Positions 34,242 to 43,526 are shown, counted from the stretch's first letter. The stretch: DNA of 64,000 bases from Brevibacterium luteolum (GCF_013004595.1 NZ_JABEMC010000002.1:248001-312000); one strand, 5' to 3'. The notes: generated by a model not told the origin, from the sequence alone. Translations and numbers: made by a program.

Positions 34242-34335
34242 CCGACACGTACCGGTTCACCGACCTGACCGACACGTACCGGTTCACCGACCTGACCGGC
34301 ATGTACCGGTTCACCGGCCTGACGGACACGCGCCG
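34228..34335. repeat. Minisatellite: four 27-bp direct repeats
   Basis: Units at 34228-34254, 34255-34281, 34282-34308 and 34309-34335. Each begins GTTCACCG and ends with a TACCG/GCCG-type 3' end. Units 1 and 2 are identical, unit 3 differs at two bases, and unit 4 at more. The junctions create ACCGGT palindromes. It starts inside the last codons of yggS and fills the space before the convergent dehydrogenase stop. Confidence 0.9.
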
Positions 34336-34347
34336 AAGAGCGCAGGC

Positions 34348-35256
34348 TCACTCCTGCGGGACGCCGGGTGCCTGCGGATCGATGTTGCGGATGATGAGCG
34401 AGCAGTCCATATCGGCGTAGCCGTCATCCATGAGCTTCTGCAGGTTCTCGAACGCCGCCTTCGCCCCCGGCAGCGTGACGCCGACATCGGCGGCCGCCTC
34501 CTGTGCCAGGCCTGCGTCCTTGTGGGCGAGCGCGGCGGAGAAGGTCGCCTCGAAGCCGTTGTTGGACGCGGCGGTCTCGACGATGCCGGGCACCGGGTAC
34601 CAGGTGCGCAGCGGCCACGAGTCCCCGGAGGAGACACTGGCGACGTTCCAGAACGTCTGCGCGTCGAGGCCGAGCTTGTCGGCGAGCACCGCACCTTCGG
34701 CTGCGCCCTGCAGGCTGACGGTGAGCATCATGTTGTTGACGATCTTCGCCGCCTGCCCGTTGCCGGGCCCACCGCAGTCGAAGATGTTGCCGGCCATCGG
34801 CTCGACGAGCTCTTTCGCCCGGGCGGTGTCGGCTGGGTCGCCGCCGAGCATGAAGGTCAGTGTCGCCGCCGCGGCACCGGAGATGCCGCCGGAGACCGGG
34901 GCGTCGACGAAGGCGAAGCCGGCCTGCTGGGCCGTCTCGTGGATCTCCCGGGCCGAGGCGACGTCGATCGTCGAGGAGTCGATGAGCAGCGCGGTGGGTT
35001 CGGCGAATTCGAGCACACCGCCGTCTCCGCAGAACACCTCCTTCGAGATCGTCCCGTTGGGCAGCATGCCGAACACGGCATCGGCACCGGCCACCGCCTC
35101 GGCGATGGTGGTGCAGGCGGTCACACCGTTGGCTTCGGCCGCACTGCGGGCACTTTCGCTCAGGTCGTATCCGCGCACGCTGTGCCCGGCTGTGATGAGG
35201 TTCTTCGTCATCGGCAGGCCCATATTGCCCAGGCCGATCCATCCAATCGTCGCCAT
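34348..35256 (-). CDS. mmsB: 3-hydroxyisobutyrate dehydrogenase family protein
   Basis: 302 residues from ATG 35256. N-terminal Rossmann motif GWIGLGNMGLPM, then DAPVSGGISGAAAATLT (substrate loop) and GNGQAAKIVNNMML with the catalytic Lys. Oxidises 3-hydroxyisobutyrate to methylmalonate semialdehyde (valine breakdown) or a related beta-hydroxyacid. Third gene of a likely operon with an SDR dehydrogenase (44 nt upstream) and an MFS carrier. The stop lies 12 nt from the minisatellite. Confidence 0.87.
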   Translation of the reverse strand: MATIGWIGLGNMGLPMTKNLITAGHSVRGYDLSESARSAAEANGVTACTTIAEAVAGADAVFGMLPNGTISKEVFCGDGGVLEFAEPTALLIDSSTIDVASAREIHETAQQAGFAFVDAPVSGGISGAAAATLTFMLGGDPADTARAKELVEPMAGNIFDCGGPGNGQAAKIVNNMMLTVSLQGAAEGAVLADKLGLDAQTFWNVASVSSGDSWPLRTWYPVPGIVETAASNNGFEATFSAALAHKDAGLAQEAAADVGVTLPGAKAAFENLQKLMDDGYADMDCSLIIRNIDPQAPGVPQE

Positions 35257-35300
35257 GAGGTCTCCTTCTTCTCGTGTCGTCTCAGGTGCGGACGTGCAGG

Positions 35301-36074
35301 TCAGGCGGCGGACCAGCCGCCGTCGACGGAGTGTGCGGCTCCGGTGATCGCCTTGCCGCCCTCGCCGGCGAGCAGCGCGGCGATCGCGGCGACGTCCTCG
35401 GGCTGGGCGAGGTGCGGCAGCGCCGAGTGGGCGAGGAACACCTCGTCGAGGACGGCATCCTCGGAGATCCCGCGCGAGGCGGCCTGATCGGCGATCTGCT
35501 GTTCGACCAGCGGGGTCATGACATAGCCGGGGTTGATCGCATTGCAGGTCACCCCGTGCTTGCCGGCCTCCAGTGCGGTCGCCTTCGTCAGGCCCATGAG
35601 CCCGTGCTTGGCGGCGACGTAGGCGCTCTTGAACGCCGAGGCGCGCAGCCCGTGGACCGAGGAGATGTTGATGATGCGGCCCCAGCCGCGCTTGTACATC
35701 CCCGGCAGCACAGCCTTCGTCAGCACGAACGGTGATTCGAGCATGAGCTTCTGGATGAGCTGCCACTCAGCGAGCGGGAACTCTTCGATCGGGTGGATGC
35801 GCTGAATGCCGGCGTTGTTGACGAGGATGTCGGTGTCGATCGACTCTCCGTCGAGTGCCTGCGTGTCGGACAGGTCGACGACCCAGGCCTTCCCGCCGAT
35901 CTCCTCGGCGACCGACTCGGCGGCCTCGGCCGAGACATCGGCGACGGTCACCTCGGCGCCCATCCGGGCGAACCGGGCCGCAATCGCCTTGCCGAGGCCC
36001 GAACCGCCACCGGTGACGAGCGCGCGGCGGCCGGAGAGTTCCTGCTGAGCGTTCTGCTTCGGATCGTGCTCCAT
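35301..36074 (-). CDS. 3-hydroxybutyrate dehydrogenase (SDR family)
   Basis: 257 residues. TGGGSGLGKAIA is the cofactor motif TGxxxGxG; NNAG follows; catalytic SSVHG Ser and the SAYVAAKHG Tyr/Lys are present. The segment AINPGYVMTPLVEQQIADQA is characteristic of D-3-hydroxybutyrate dehydrogenases. It interconverts 3-hydroxybutyrate and acetoacetate with NAD+. The neighbouring carrier and mmsB-type dehydrogenase suggest catabolism of hydroxyacids imported from outside. Confidence 0.87.
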   Translation of the reverse strand: MEHDPKQNAQQELSGRRALVTGGGSGLGKAIAARFARMGAEVTVADVSAEAAESVAEEIGGKAWVVDLSDTQALDGESIDTDILVNNAGIQRIHPIEEFPLAEWQLIQKLMLESPFVLTKAVLPGMYKRGWGRIINISSVHGLRASAFKSAYVAAKHGLMGLTKATALEAGKHGVTCNAINPGYVMTPLVEQQIADQAASRGISEDAVLDEVFLAHSALPHLAQPEDVAAIAALLAGEGGKAITGAAHSVDGGWSAA

Positions 36075-36083
36075 GCGCTCAGC

Positions 36084-37466
36084 CTACTTCCGGCCGGTCG
36101 AGCCGGCACGGGCAGCCCACTCTGTGGCACGGCGTTCGTTGTCGATCCGGTCGATCTCGGCCAGGTCCATGCCGTTGGTCTCACGCGTGAAGAACCAGGC
36201 GGTGAGGCTGATGCCGGCTCCGATGGCGAGGTAGATCGAAATCGGGATGCTGGAGTCGAAGGCCCGCAGCAGGGTGGTGGCGATGATCGGGGCGAAGGAG
36301 CCGGCCACGATCGCGGTCACCTGATAGCCCAGCGACACACCCGAATACCGCATGCGGGTGGGGAACATTTCGGCCATGAGCGCCGGCTGGCCGGCGTACA
36401 TGAATCCGTGGAAGATGAGCCCGACGACGATCGCAATGAAGATCGGCAGCCCCTGGCCGGTGTCGAACATCGGGAAGGCGAAGAAGCCCCAGGTTGCGGT
36501 GGCCAGGATTCCGAGCAGATATGGGATCTTGCGTCCGAGGATGTCGCACAGCCGACCGATCAGCGGCACGATGACCGCGTGGATGACGTGGGCGCCGAGC
36601 AGCAGTCCGAGGATTTCGCCGCGTTCGATGCCGACCTGCTGGCTGAGGTAGGTGATCGAGAAGGTCACGACGACGTAGTACATGACGTTCTCGATGAAGC
36701 GCAGGCCCATGGCGGTGCAGACACCGCGCGGGTAGCGCTTGAAGACCTCGATGACGCCGTAGCCGGCGTCCTCTTCGTGGACCTCCTGCTGGGCCTCTTC
36801 GAAGATCGGGGCGTCAGAGACGCGGGTGCGGATGTAGTAGCCGATGAAGACGATGACAGCTGACAGCCAGAAGGCCACCCGCCAGCCCCACGAGATGAAC
36901 GCCTCATCGCTGAGCGCGGTAGAGAGGGCGAAGAGCACCGCAGTGGCCAGCAGGTTGCCCAGCGGAACTGCGGCCTGCGGCCAGGAGGCCCAGAAGCCGC
37001 GGGAGTGGTTGGGTGAGTGCTCGGCGACGAGGAGGACGGCTCCGCCCCACTCGCCGCCGACGGCGAATCCCTGGGCGGCGCGCAGCAGCACGAGGATGAT
37101 CGGGGCCGCGTAGCCCCATTGGTCGAAAGTCGGCAGGCAGCCCATGAGGAAGGTGGAGACGCCGACGAGGATGATGGAGAGCTGCAGCAGTTTCTTGCGC
37201 CCGTACTTGTCGCCGAAGTGGCCGAACACGACACCGCCGAGCGGGCGGAAGATGAAGCCGATCGCATAGGTGGCGAACGCGGCGATGATCGCGTCGAGCG
37301 GGTTGTCCGAGGCTGGGAAGAGGATGACGTTGAAGACCAGGGTGGCCGCTGAGGCGTAGAGGAAGAATTCGTACCATTCGACGATCGTGCCGGCCATCGA
37401 GGCCGCGACGACGCGCTGGAGGTTGCGGCGCACGCTCGTAGTGTCTTGGGGTGGTGCTGCACTCAT
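36084..37466 (-). CDS. MFS transporter of the metabolite:H+ symporter (MHS) family
   Basis: 460 residues, 12 predicted helices. AGTIVEWYEFFLYASAATLV opening helix 1 and RPLGGVVFGHFGDKYGRKKL in the first cytoplasmic loop (MFS motif A) are MHS signatures (ProP, ShiA and KgtP class). Start ATG 37466 chosen: the preceding residues of the open frame have no family match, and AAGGAGCACC lies before it (complement of 37470-37479). Substrate is inferred from the downstream genes: 3-hydroxybutyrate or similar hydroxyacid. Confidence 0.87.
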   Translation of the reverse strand: MSAAPPQDTTSVRRNLQRVVAASMAGTIVEWYEFFLYASAATLVFNVILFPASDNPLDAIIAAFATYAIGFIFRPLGGVVFGHFGDKYGRKKLLQLSIILVGVSTFLMGCLPTFDQWGYAAPIILVLLRAAQGFAVGGEWGGAVLLVAEHSPNHSRGFWASWPQAAVPLGNLLATAVLFALSTALSDEAFISWGWRVAFWLSAVIVFIGYYIRTRVSDAPIFEEAQQEVHEEDAGYGVIEVFKRYPRGVCTAMGLRFIENVMYYVVVTFSITYLSQQVGIERGEILGLLLGAHVIHAVIVPLIGRLCDILGRKIPYLLGILATATWGFFAFPMFDTGQGLPIFIAIVVGLIFHGFMYAGQPALMAEMFPTRMRYSGVSLGYQVTAIVAGSFAPIIATTLLRAFDSSIPISIYLAIGAGISLTAWFFTRETNGMDLAEIDRIDNERRATEWAARAGSTGRK

Positions 37467-37621
37467 GATGGTGCTCCTTGCGTGAGGAGGAACGGCGCCA
37501 CAGCAGCGTGGGCTGTTCGTCACTGCGGTTAGGACTCACCCAATCATGAGATCTGCATCACATGTCGTCAAGCATCATGTCGATTCCGCGCCGGCCGCGC
37601 GAGCGCCCTGGTGCGTCCGAC

Positions 37622-39721
37622 TCAGCTGCGCGGGCCGCGCTGCAGGTTGGCGAGCATCTCGTTGTAGGCCTTGAGCTCGGCATCGCCGCTGCGGTCCTCG
37701 GAGCGGTCGCGGCGCTTGGCCTCGCGGTCGGAGGAGCGCGACCACTGCACGGCGACGATGATCGCCAGGGCCAGCGTCGGGAACTCGCCGATGCCCCAGG
37801 TGATCTCACCGCCGAGCGCCTGGTCCTCCAGCGCCGGGAACCAGCCGTGGCCCATATTGCCGAACCAGTCGGGTTCGATGAGCGCCTCGGAGGAGATGAT
37901 CGAGACGCCGAAGAAGGCGTGGAAGGTCATCGTCACCAGCAGCATGAGCAGCCGCATCGGGTAGGGCAGCCGGTTGACGCCGGGGTCGATGCCGATGAGC
38001 GACTGGGCGAAGAGGTAGCCGGCGGCCAGGAAGTGGACCATCATGAGCTCGTGGCCGAGGTGGGTATCCAGGGCCGGGTACATGATGCCGCTGTAGTAGA
38101 AGATCACCATGGAGCCGGCGAAGTTGACCGCTGCGACGATCGGGTGGGCCCAGAACCGCAGGTAGCGGGAGTGCACGGCGCCCAGGATCCATTCGCGCGG
38201 ACCGCGGGAGCCGTCGGTGCGCGGCTTCGTCGCGCGCATGAGCAGGGTGATGGGCGCACCGAGGACCATCGGCAGGGGCACCGCCATGACGAGGAGCATG
38301 TGCTGGATCATGTGCCCGGAGAACAGCACCTGGCCGTAGACCATCGGCCCACCGGAGGTGATGTAGAACAGCCCGGCCATGCCGATCACCCAGCTGATGG
38401 TCCGCCCGGTCGACCAGGTGTCGCCGCGCCGGCGCAGCTCGCGCACGGCCAGCAGGTAGCCGACGACGAAGCCGACGGTGATGACCGTCCACAGCGGGTC
38501 GACGCGCCATTCCGTGAAGTACGACAGCCAGGTCGGCTCCGGCGGCAGCGGCTCGGAGGTGAGGATCTCCGCCGGGGTCGGGGCCGGCGGCGGTTCATCG
38601 GGGATCGGCGGCTGGGAGCGTGAGAGCACAACGCCGAGCGCCATGACCGCACCGAAGATGAGCGTTTCGACGCCGAGCAGCCGCCAGAACTCCTTGCGAG
38701 CCGCAGCAGTGGTCTTGAGCCGGTTGATGACGAAGGTGCGGTGCCAGTAGCCGATGACGCCGAGGATGATCGTGAGCACGACCTTCCCGATGACGACAAG
38801 CCCGTAGGGGGTCTGCCAGTCGTCGAGGGTGCGCACGCGCAGCAGCGCGTTGACGAACCCGGAGTAGACCATGATGGCGAACGCGATGAGCGCCATCGTC
38901 GAGAACCGGGAGACGAGCACGGCCAGGTCGTCGCGCTTGGTCAGCAATGGAGCGAGCACGGCCATGACGAGGATCCCGCCGAGCCAGGCGACGACGGCGA
39001 GCAGGTGCAGGCCGATGCTGTTGACGGCCTGCATGTGGCCGTAGGCTTCAGCCGAGTGGCCCATGAGTGCCAGCGGCACGAGTGAGAGCACGCCGAGGAC
39101 GGTGATGAGCCCGATGCCCATGAAGGAGCGGGTGGCGAAGACGAGCGTGGAGAGCGTCGCGGCCATGAGCACGATCGCCAGGCGCAGCTGCCCGTAGGGG
39201 ATCTGGGTGATGTAGACGCCGAGCTGCTGGGAGAAGTCGCCCTCGAATGCCTGCGCGCCGACGGAGTCGATGAACGCGAAGATGAGCACGGCGACCGCGG
39301 CGACCGTCCAGACGATCGAGGCGATCTGGGCGATGCCGAGCGTGCGCTCCCACAGCGGGTCCAGCGGGATGTCGCGGCGCGTCTTGCGGTCCTTGTGGCG
39401 GATCCGCCCGCCGTGGTCGCGCGGGAAGACGAGCGTGGCCAGGAACAGCGCGGCCAAGGTGACCGACATCGAGAGGTTGAAGAGGAACTCGGCGATCGGC
39501 AGGCCGAACCGGCCGAGCGGGCCGGAGTCATTCAGCAGCAGCGGTGCGGCGGCGCCGGTGAAGTCGAGGGCGAAGGCGCCGCAGACGGCGGCGACGAGGA
39601 TGAAGCCGGGGATCGCGGCCAGCCGCAGCCGGCGGGCTGCGGTGACGTCGGGGCCGGATCCGCGGGCCGGGCTGGAGCCGGAGTGCGCGCGGCCGGTTGA
39701 GGGTGCAGACGTTGATGTCAC
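37622..39721 (-). CDS. CopD/CtaG fusion membrane protein (cytochrome c oxidase/copper assembly)
   Basis: 699 residues with about 15 helices. The first half (to ~residue 350) matches the CopD copper-resistance membrane domain (HLLAVVAWLGGILVMAVL, STMALIAFAIMVYSGFVNAL). The second half matches the caa3-type CtaG family (SGHMIQHMLLVMAVPLPMVL, HLGHELMMVHFLAAG), whose conserved His residues may handle copper for cytochrome c oxidase. The fused arrangement is common in actinobacteria. GTG start at 39721. The low-complexity C-terminus is basic. Likely helps insert copper into CuA/CuB centres, along with the PCu(A)C chaperone at 3027. Confidence 0.88.
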   Translation of the reverse strand: MTSTSAPSTGRAHSGSSPARGSGPDVTAARRLRLAAIPGFILVAAVCGAFALDFTGAAAPLLLNDSGPLGRFGLPIAEFLFNLSMSVTLAALFLATLVFPRDHGGRIRHKDRKTRRDIPLDPLWERTLGIAQIASIVWTVAAVAVLIFAFIDSVGAQAFEGDFSQQLGVYITQIPYGQLRLAIVLMAATLSTLVFATRSFMGIGLITVLGVLSLVPLALMGHSAEAYGHMQAVNSIGLHLLAVVAWLGGILVMAVLAPLLTKRDDLAVLVSRFSTMALIAFAIMVYSGFVNALLRVRTLDDWQTPYGLVVIGKVVLTIILGVIGYWHRTFVINRLKTTAAARKEFWRLLGVETLIFGAVMALGVVLSRSQPPIPDEPPPAPTPAEILTSEPLPPEPTWLSYFTEWRVDPLWTVITVGFVVGYLLAVRELRRRGDTWSTGRTISWVIGMAGLFYITSGGPMVYGQVLFSGHMIQHMLLVMAVPLPMVLGAPITLLMRATKPRTDGSRGPREWILGAVHSRYLRFWAHPIVAAVNFAGSMVIFYYSGIMYPALDTHLGHELMMVHFLAAGYLFAQSLIGIDPGVNRLPYPMRLLMLLVTMTFHAFFGVSIISSEALIEPDWFGNMGHGWFPALEDQALGGEITWGIGEFPTLALAIIVAVQWSRSSDREAKRRDRSEDRSGDAELKAYNEMLANLQRGPRS

Positions 39722-39737
39722 GTGTGTGCTCAGGCCT

Positions 39738-40595
39738 TCAGCTCAGCCGCCGGTCGGCCAGCGCCGGGAAGCTCTCGCGGCGCTGGGCGATCGCGTCGAT
39801 GTCGATGTGGGCAGACAGGATGGTCGCGTCCGGCCCGGCCTCGGCGAGGGCGACGCCGGCGGCGTCGACCATGACCGAGCGGCCGCCCATCTGGGTGCGG
39901 GCGTGGTAGCCGGCGGTGTTGCAGGCGATGAGGGCGGTGAAGTCCTCCGCGGCCCGGGCGCGGGCGAAGAGGCTCCAGTGGTCGACACGTGCGGCCGGCC
40001 ATGCGGCAGGCACAACCACCACCTCGGTCCCGGCGTCGACGAGTGCGCGGAACATCTCCGGGAAGCGCAGGTCGTAGCAGGTCGCCAGGCCGAGGGTGAC
40101 CTCGCGGCCGTCGACGGTGATCGGGCAGGTGACGATGTCCTCACCGGCGTCGAGCAGCGTCGGCTCGCCTGCACCGAACCCGAACCGGTGGATCTTGCGG
40201 TAGGCGGCGACCACCTCGCCGGCGGGGTCGAGGAGGACTGAGGTGTTGTACAGGCCGCGCTGCCCCTCGGGGATCTCCCCGAGAGCCGTGATGTCTCCGC
40301 CGGCGGCGGAGAGCCGGGCCTGCGCTTCATCGGTGGCTTCGAGGATCGACCCGGCGTGGATGTAGGCGCCGGTCTCCCGGGCGATCGCCGCCAGCGCGGC
40401 GATGGTCGGGCCGGTGGCGACGGATTCGGCGCGGGTGCCCCAGGCGCGGTAGTCGAAGGCGCCAGCGGACCAGAGTTCAGGCAGCACGATGAGGTCGGCC
40501 TCGTGCTGGGAGGCGGCCAAGGCGGCGGCCCGGCGGATGCGCGCAGACTGGTCCTCACGGTCGGTGTAGGCCAGCTGAATCGCAGAAACTCGCAT
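39738..40595 (-). CDS. Carbon-nitrogen hydrolase (nitrilase superfamily)
   Basis: 285 residues from ATG 40595. Catalytic triad segments: LPELWSAG (Glu), YRKIHRFGFG (Lys) and TCYDLRFPEMFRAL (Cys). The motif spread is like omega-amidase/NIT2-type and (R)-stereoselective amidases. Deaminates an alpha-keto acid amide or similar amide; the exact substrate is not decidable. Only 16 nt separate it from the CtaG/CopD start on the same strand, so it may be upstream in the same transcript. Confidence 0.87.
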   Translation of the reverse strand: MRVSAIQLAYTDREDQSARIRRAAALAASQHEADLIVLPELWSAGAFDYRAWGTRAESVATGPTIAALAAIARETGAYIHAGSILEATDEAQARLSAAGGDITALGEIPEGQRGLYNTSVLLDPAGEVVAAYRKIHRFGFGAGEPTLLDAGEDIVTCPITVDGREVTLGLATCYDLRFPEMFRALVDAGTEVVVVPAAWPAARVDHWSLFARARAAEDFTALIACNTAGYHARTQMGGRSVMVDAAGVALAEAGPDATILSAHIDIDAIAQRRESFPALADRRLS

Positions 40596-40652
40596 GCCCT
40601 CTAGGGTAGTCGCGCGCTTCGGGGCGGCCAAAGCCGGGGCGGGGTGGACGCA

Positions 40653-40687
40653 GAAGCGCCCGGGACCATCAAGGTCCCGGGCGCTTC
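40653..40687 (-). terminator. 15-bp perfect hairpin after the HU gene
   Basis: GAAGCGCCCGGGACC (40653-40667), loop ATCAA, exact complement (40673-40687). Lies 27 nt beyond the hup stop; downstream there is no T-tract. Confidence 0.75.
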
Positions 40688-40714
40688 CCGAAGTTCCGTA
40701 TCCGGAAGAGGAGG

Positions 40715-41005
40715 TCACTTCTTGGGCGAGCCGGCAGCTGCCTTGAGCTTCGATCCGGCCGAGAGCTTCACCGAGTAGCCAGCGGGAATCTGGATCTCTT
40801 CGCCGCTGCGCGGGTTGCGGCCCTTGCGAGCTGCACGCTCGGTGCGCTCAACGGACAGCCAGCCCGGGATGGTCAGCTTGTCGCCGTTCTTGACGACCTC
40901 GCTGAACGACTCGAACACACCGTCGAGGACGTCCGACACCTGCTTCTGGGTCAGATCGGTCTTCTCGGCAACCTCGGAAACGAGTTCACTGCGGTTCTTA
41001 GCCAT
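40715..41005 (-). CDS. hup: HU-family DNA-binding protein
   Basis: 96 residues from ATG 41005 (AAGGAGGACAACCTT upstream). MAKNRSELVSEVAEKTDLTQ is the dimerisation helix; SVERTERAARKGRNPRSGEE is the DNA-binding arm with the Arg-Asn-Pro intercalating tip. The C-terminus has a short Lys/Ala tail rather than the long Lys/Ala/Pro tail of mycobacterial HupB. Nucleoid compaction and bending. The longer open frame starting at 41044 is not favoured because of the strong RBS. Confidence 0.95.
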   Translation of the reverse strand: MAKNRSELVSEVAEKTDLTQKQVSDVLDGVFESFSEVVKNGDKLTIPGWLSVERTERAARKGRNPRSGEEIQIPAGYSVKLSAGSKLKAAAGSPKK

Positions 41006-41065
41006 AAGGTTGTCCTCCTTCAGGACATAGGTCGGTTGATTCACCGATACCGAACTTACCAGAGA

Positions 41066-41371
41066 TTACCAGCTCGACTTGGTAACTCCGGGCAGTTCTC
41101 CGCGATGTGCCATCTCACGGAAGCGCACCCGGGACAGTCCGAACTTGCGGAGGTAGCCGCGCGGACGGCCGTCGACCTGGTCGCGATTGCGCAGGCGGAT
41201 CGGCGATGCGTCGCGCGGGAGCTTCTGCAGACCCAGGCGGGCCTCCTCGCGCTGCTCGTCGGTCGAATCGGGGTGGACCAGCTGACGCTTGAGCTCTGCG
41301 CGGCGCTCGGCGTAGCGCTCGACGATCTCGGCGCGCTGCTTGTTGCGTGCGATCTTGGACTTCTTAGCCAT
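41066..41371 (-). CDS. rpsN: 30S ribosomal protein S14, Cys-free form
   Basis: 101 residues, [20 protein letters not shown] at the start and [20 protein letters not shown] in the middle, ending [19 protein letters not shown]. It belongs to the long type without the zinc-binding CxxC pairs: there is no Cys. Third gene of rpmB-rpmG-rpsN, ten bases after the L33 stop. In other actinobacteria this trio is a Zur-regulated set, but no Zur box was found here, and in many Micrococcales such forms are the only ones. Confidence 0.96.
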   Translation of the reverse strand: MAKKSKIARNKQRAEIVERYAERRAELKRQLVHPDSTDEQREEARLGLQKLPRDASPIRLRNRDQVDGRPRGYLRKFGLSRVRFREMAHRGELPGVTKSSW

Positions 41372-41380
41372 TGTGTGCGC

Positions 41381-41551
41381 TCAGCGCTCCTCTCGGAAAT
41401 CTACGTGCTTGCGGACGACGGGATCGTACTTCTTCAGCACGATGCGGTCCGGGTTGTTGCGGCGGTTCTTGCGGGTGACGTAGGTGTAGCCCGTGCCGGC
41501 AGTGGACTTGAGCTTGATGATCGGACGGATGTCCTTGGTCTTCGCTGCCAT
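41381..41551 (-). CDS. rpmG: 50S ribosomal protein L33, Cys-free form
   Basis: 56 residues: [20 protein letters not shown], then [19 protein letters not shown] and [17 protein letters not shown]. The typical zinc-ribbon Cys residues of the C-plus form are absent. ATG 41551 overlaps the rpmB stop by one base (TGATG), giving translational coupling. Too short for many gene-calling thresholds, but clear. Confidence 0.96.
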   Translation of the reverse strand: MAAKTKDIRPIIKLKSTAGTGYTYVTRKNRRNNPDRIVLKKYDPVVRKHVDFREER

Positions 41552-41787
41552 CAGAGCTTCACTCCTTTCGCGATGAGATCGGTCACCACAGCGTCGATGC
41601 CGCGTGCGTCGATGACCTTCATGCCCTTGGCGGACACGGTGAGGGTCACGGTCTTGCGCAGCGAGGGCACGTAGTAGCGCTTCTTCTGAATGTTCGGGTT
41701 GAACCGGCGCTTGGTGCGGCGGTTCGAGTGGGACACATTGTGTCCGAAACCGGGAACTGCTCCGGTCACCTGGCAGGTTGCTGCCAT
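41551..41787 (-). CDS. rpmB: 50S ribosomal protein L28
   Basis: 78 residues, [20 protein letters not shown] followed by [17 protein letters not shown]. Only one Cys, so no zinc ribbon (C-minus type). CTGGAGGAGAGAA lies just before ATG 41787. First gene of the ribosomal-protein cluster. The longer upstream frame is not supported. Confidence 0.95.
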   Translation of the reverse strand: MAATCQVTGAVPGFGHNVSHSNRRTKRRFNPNIQKKRYYVPSLRKTVTLTVSAKGMKVIDARGIDAVVTDLIAKGVKL

Positions 41788-42260
41788 TTCTCTCCTCCAG
41801 TTCACTTGAGCGGCGGAATCCGCTGCGCCGTGCGGGCGCGGGGCGGGATTCGCCGAAGACATCAACACATCGTCGTCACCGGTGCTGCATTCCAGATGCA
41901 CCGCCTGCGCAGGCAGACCGGTGCACACCCGTGGAACACACTGCGGTGGCGTGAATGAAACCCCGGTGAAGGGTTTGTGTACGCCGCAATCGTGCGACGT
42001 GATGTCTCACCAGCGCTGAAGCCGTTGAGGCCTGTGAGAGAGGGCCGAAGCTATCGTGCAGCGCTCAATGAGCACGATCATCAGGACAGCGATGCTGTCT
42101 GACGAGTCAACAGGAGAACATCTTACTGACGCACGCGCGTCGCAGGCAAATTCAGTTGAACTCGGTAGTACCCTCTGCCAAGGTATATGGACATGGACAG
42201 TGTTCGCATGCGGGAGGATGCTGCATCCGGTTCACGCAGGCGTCGTTCGACGGGCCGGCG
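41788..42260. promoter_or_regulatory. 473-nt divergent region between rpmB and the SPOR-like gene
   Basis: Best promoter candidate is for rpmB on the minus strand: TTGCCT (complement of 42144-42149), 18-nt spacer, TAAGAT (complement of 42120-42125). Its transcript would have a ~330-nt leader. On the plus strand GGTATATGG (42182-42190) is a -10-like element for the following gene, next to TACC-n9-GGTA (about 42171-42187). No tRNA or small gene recognised. Confidence 0.45.
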
Positions 42261-43430
42261 ATGACCGGGCCGGCCATCCCGCCACGCCCCGAGGGCTCAC
42301 CCCTGAGCCCGCCGTCGCCGCCCGCTCCCGAGGCGTCGCGCACCGAACCAGCTGAACCCGCCTCCCAGCCGGCGCGTCCGCGCATTCGCCCGGCGCAGAG
42401 CGAGAAGTGGGACCGCGAACCCGAACCGAGCCCGGCTGTCAGCGGGCCAGCCGTCGCTCCCGCCTCCGGCGCAGCGGCCAGCACCCCTGGTCCGGGGGCC
42501 GGTGCGCACGCCGGCCTGCCGCAGGGCTATTGGTCCAGCCCGGCCGGGCAGCTGTACTACCGGGCCGCTGACGGCCAGGACTACTGCCAGGCCTCGGACG
42601 GGAAATTCTATCCGGTGGCCACGCTGCTGGCCCAGCAGCCGGCAGGCGCTGCGGCTGCGCCTGCCGCAGCCGCACACACGCGACCGCCGTCCGCTACCGG
42701 GCCCACCGAGGCAGCGGCCGGCCATCCTGCGCCCGGGGCCTCAGCTGCCGATGACCGTTCGACCTATTACGAGTACATCGCCGCCCACACCGGCGAGCAG
42801 CGCATTGCGCAGAACGACTCCCCCTCGGGCCCGCCCGACCCCGCCGGCCTGCGCAGTCCCGCCAGCTCACGGGCACCGCACCGTCGGCGGCGCACCGGCA
42901 TGACTGTCGTCGCGGCGATCGCTGCGACCGTCCTCGTCGCCGTCGCCGTTTTCCTCGGACTGCCGCTGCTCAGCCCGAATGAGGACCTCAAGCCGTCCGA
43001 GGAGCCCAGTGCCGAAGACACCGGCACCGGTGGCGGTGAGACCTCGGCCCCGGCTGCCGAGCAGCTCAAGGAGCTGGCGCAGAATGACCACGCGACAGTC
43101 GCCTCGAAACTCGACGGGCACTGGGTGGTGCAGCTGAGCGCCAAGCAGGAGGGCCTGACGACCGAGCAGCAGACGTGGACCAATGAGGCGATCCTGGAGG
43201 AGTTCGAGACGCTGCGCGCCCAGCATCCGGAGGCGCTGCTGCTCAACAGCTCACAGTGGTCGAGCTTCCGGCTCAACGACTACTGGATCACCGTGCTCAA
43301 CGAGCCCTATGACGATCCGGAGGCCGCACTGGCCAAATGCCGGGAGCTCGGCATCGACCGCGACAACTGCTTCGCCAAGAAGATCTCCTCCACCGAAGGC
43401 CCCGAGGGCACGACGAAGCTGAACCCTTAA
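42261..43430 (+). CDS. Single-pass membrane protein with Pro/Ala-rich N-terminus and SPOR-like C-terminal domain
   Basis: 389 residues from ATG 42261. Residues ~1-205 are Pro/Ala-rich and disordered-looking, with a small DUF2510-like motif (GYWSSPAGQLYYRAADGQD). One helix (about 215-238, VVAAIAATVLVAVAVFLGLP). Outside, after an Asp/Glu/Gly linker, an ~110-residue domain (HWVVQLSAKQEGLTT ... DYWITVLNEPYDDPEAALA ... DRDNCFAKKIS) resembles actinobacterial SPOR-like cell-envelope modules. The single pair of Cys in KCRELGIDRDNCF may form a disulfide. Role in wall or division is only inferred. The start is uncertain; the frame is open upstream to 42156. Confidence 0.6.
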   Translation: MTGPAIPPRPEGSPLSPPSPPAPEASRTEPAEPASQPARPRIRPAQSEKWDREPEPSPAVSGPAVAPASGAAASTPGPGAGAHAGLPQGYWSSPAGQLYYRAADGQDYCQASDGKFYPVATLLAQQPAGAAAAPAAAAHTRPPSATGPTEAAAGHPAPGASAADDRSTYYEYIAAHTGEQRIAQNDSPSGPPDPAGLRSPASSRAPHRRRRTGMTVVAAIAATVLVAVAVFLGLPLLSPNEDLKPSEEPSAEDTGTGGGETSAPAAEQLKELAQNDHATVASKLDGHWVVQLSAKQEGLTTEQQTWTNEAILEEFETLRAQHPEALLLNSSQWSSFRLNDYWITVLNEPYDDPEAALAKCRELGIDRDNCFAKKISSTEGPEGTTKLNP

Positions 43431-43490
43431 GCCTCTCTGTCCCCCGGCACCCCTGGCTCCCGTCGTTGAGCGCCAGGCACCCGCACACGC

Positions 43491-43526
43491 CAGCGGGCCC
43501 GCCCCGAAAAGGGAGCGAGCCCGCTG
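43491..43526. terminator. Bidirectional terminator-like hairpin
   Basis: CAGCGGGC (43491-43498) pairs with GCCCGCTG (43519-43526), with an inner CCC/GGG stem over GAAAA. It separates the convergent SPOR-like gene and E2 gene. Confidence 0.65.

Noticed and set aside
34228..34335. CRISPR array
   Set aside because: Repeats are directly adjacent without spacers, so a tandem repeat and not CRISPR.
41788..42260. Possible Zur box before rpmB-rpmG-rpsN
   Set aside because: No matching palindrome; many related bacteria have Cys-free forms as their only copies, so Zur control is not needed.
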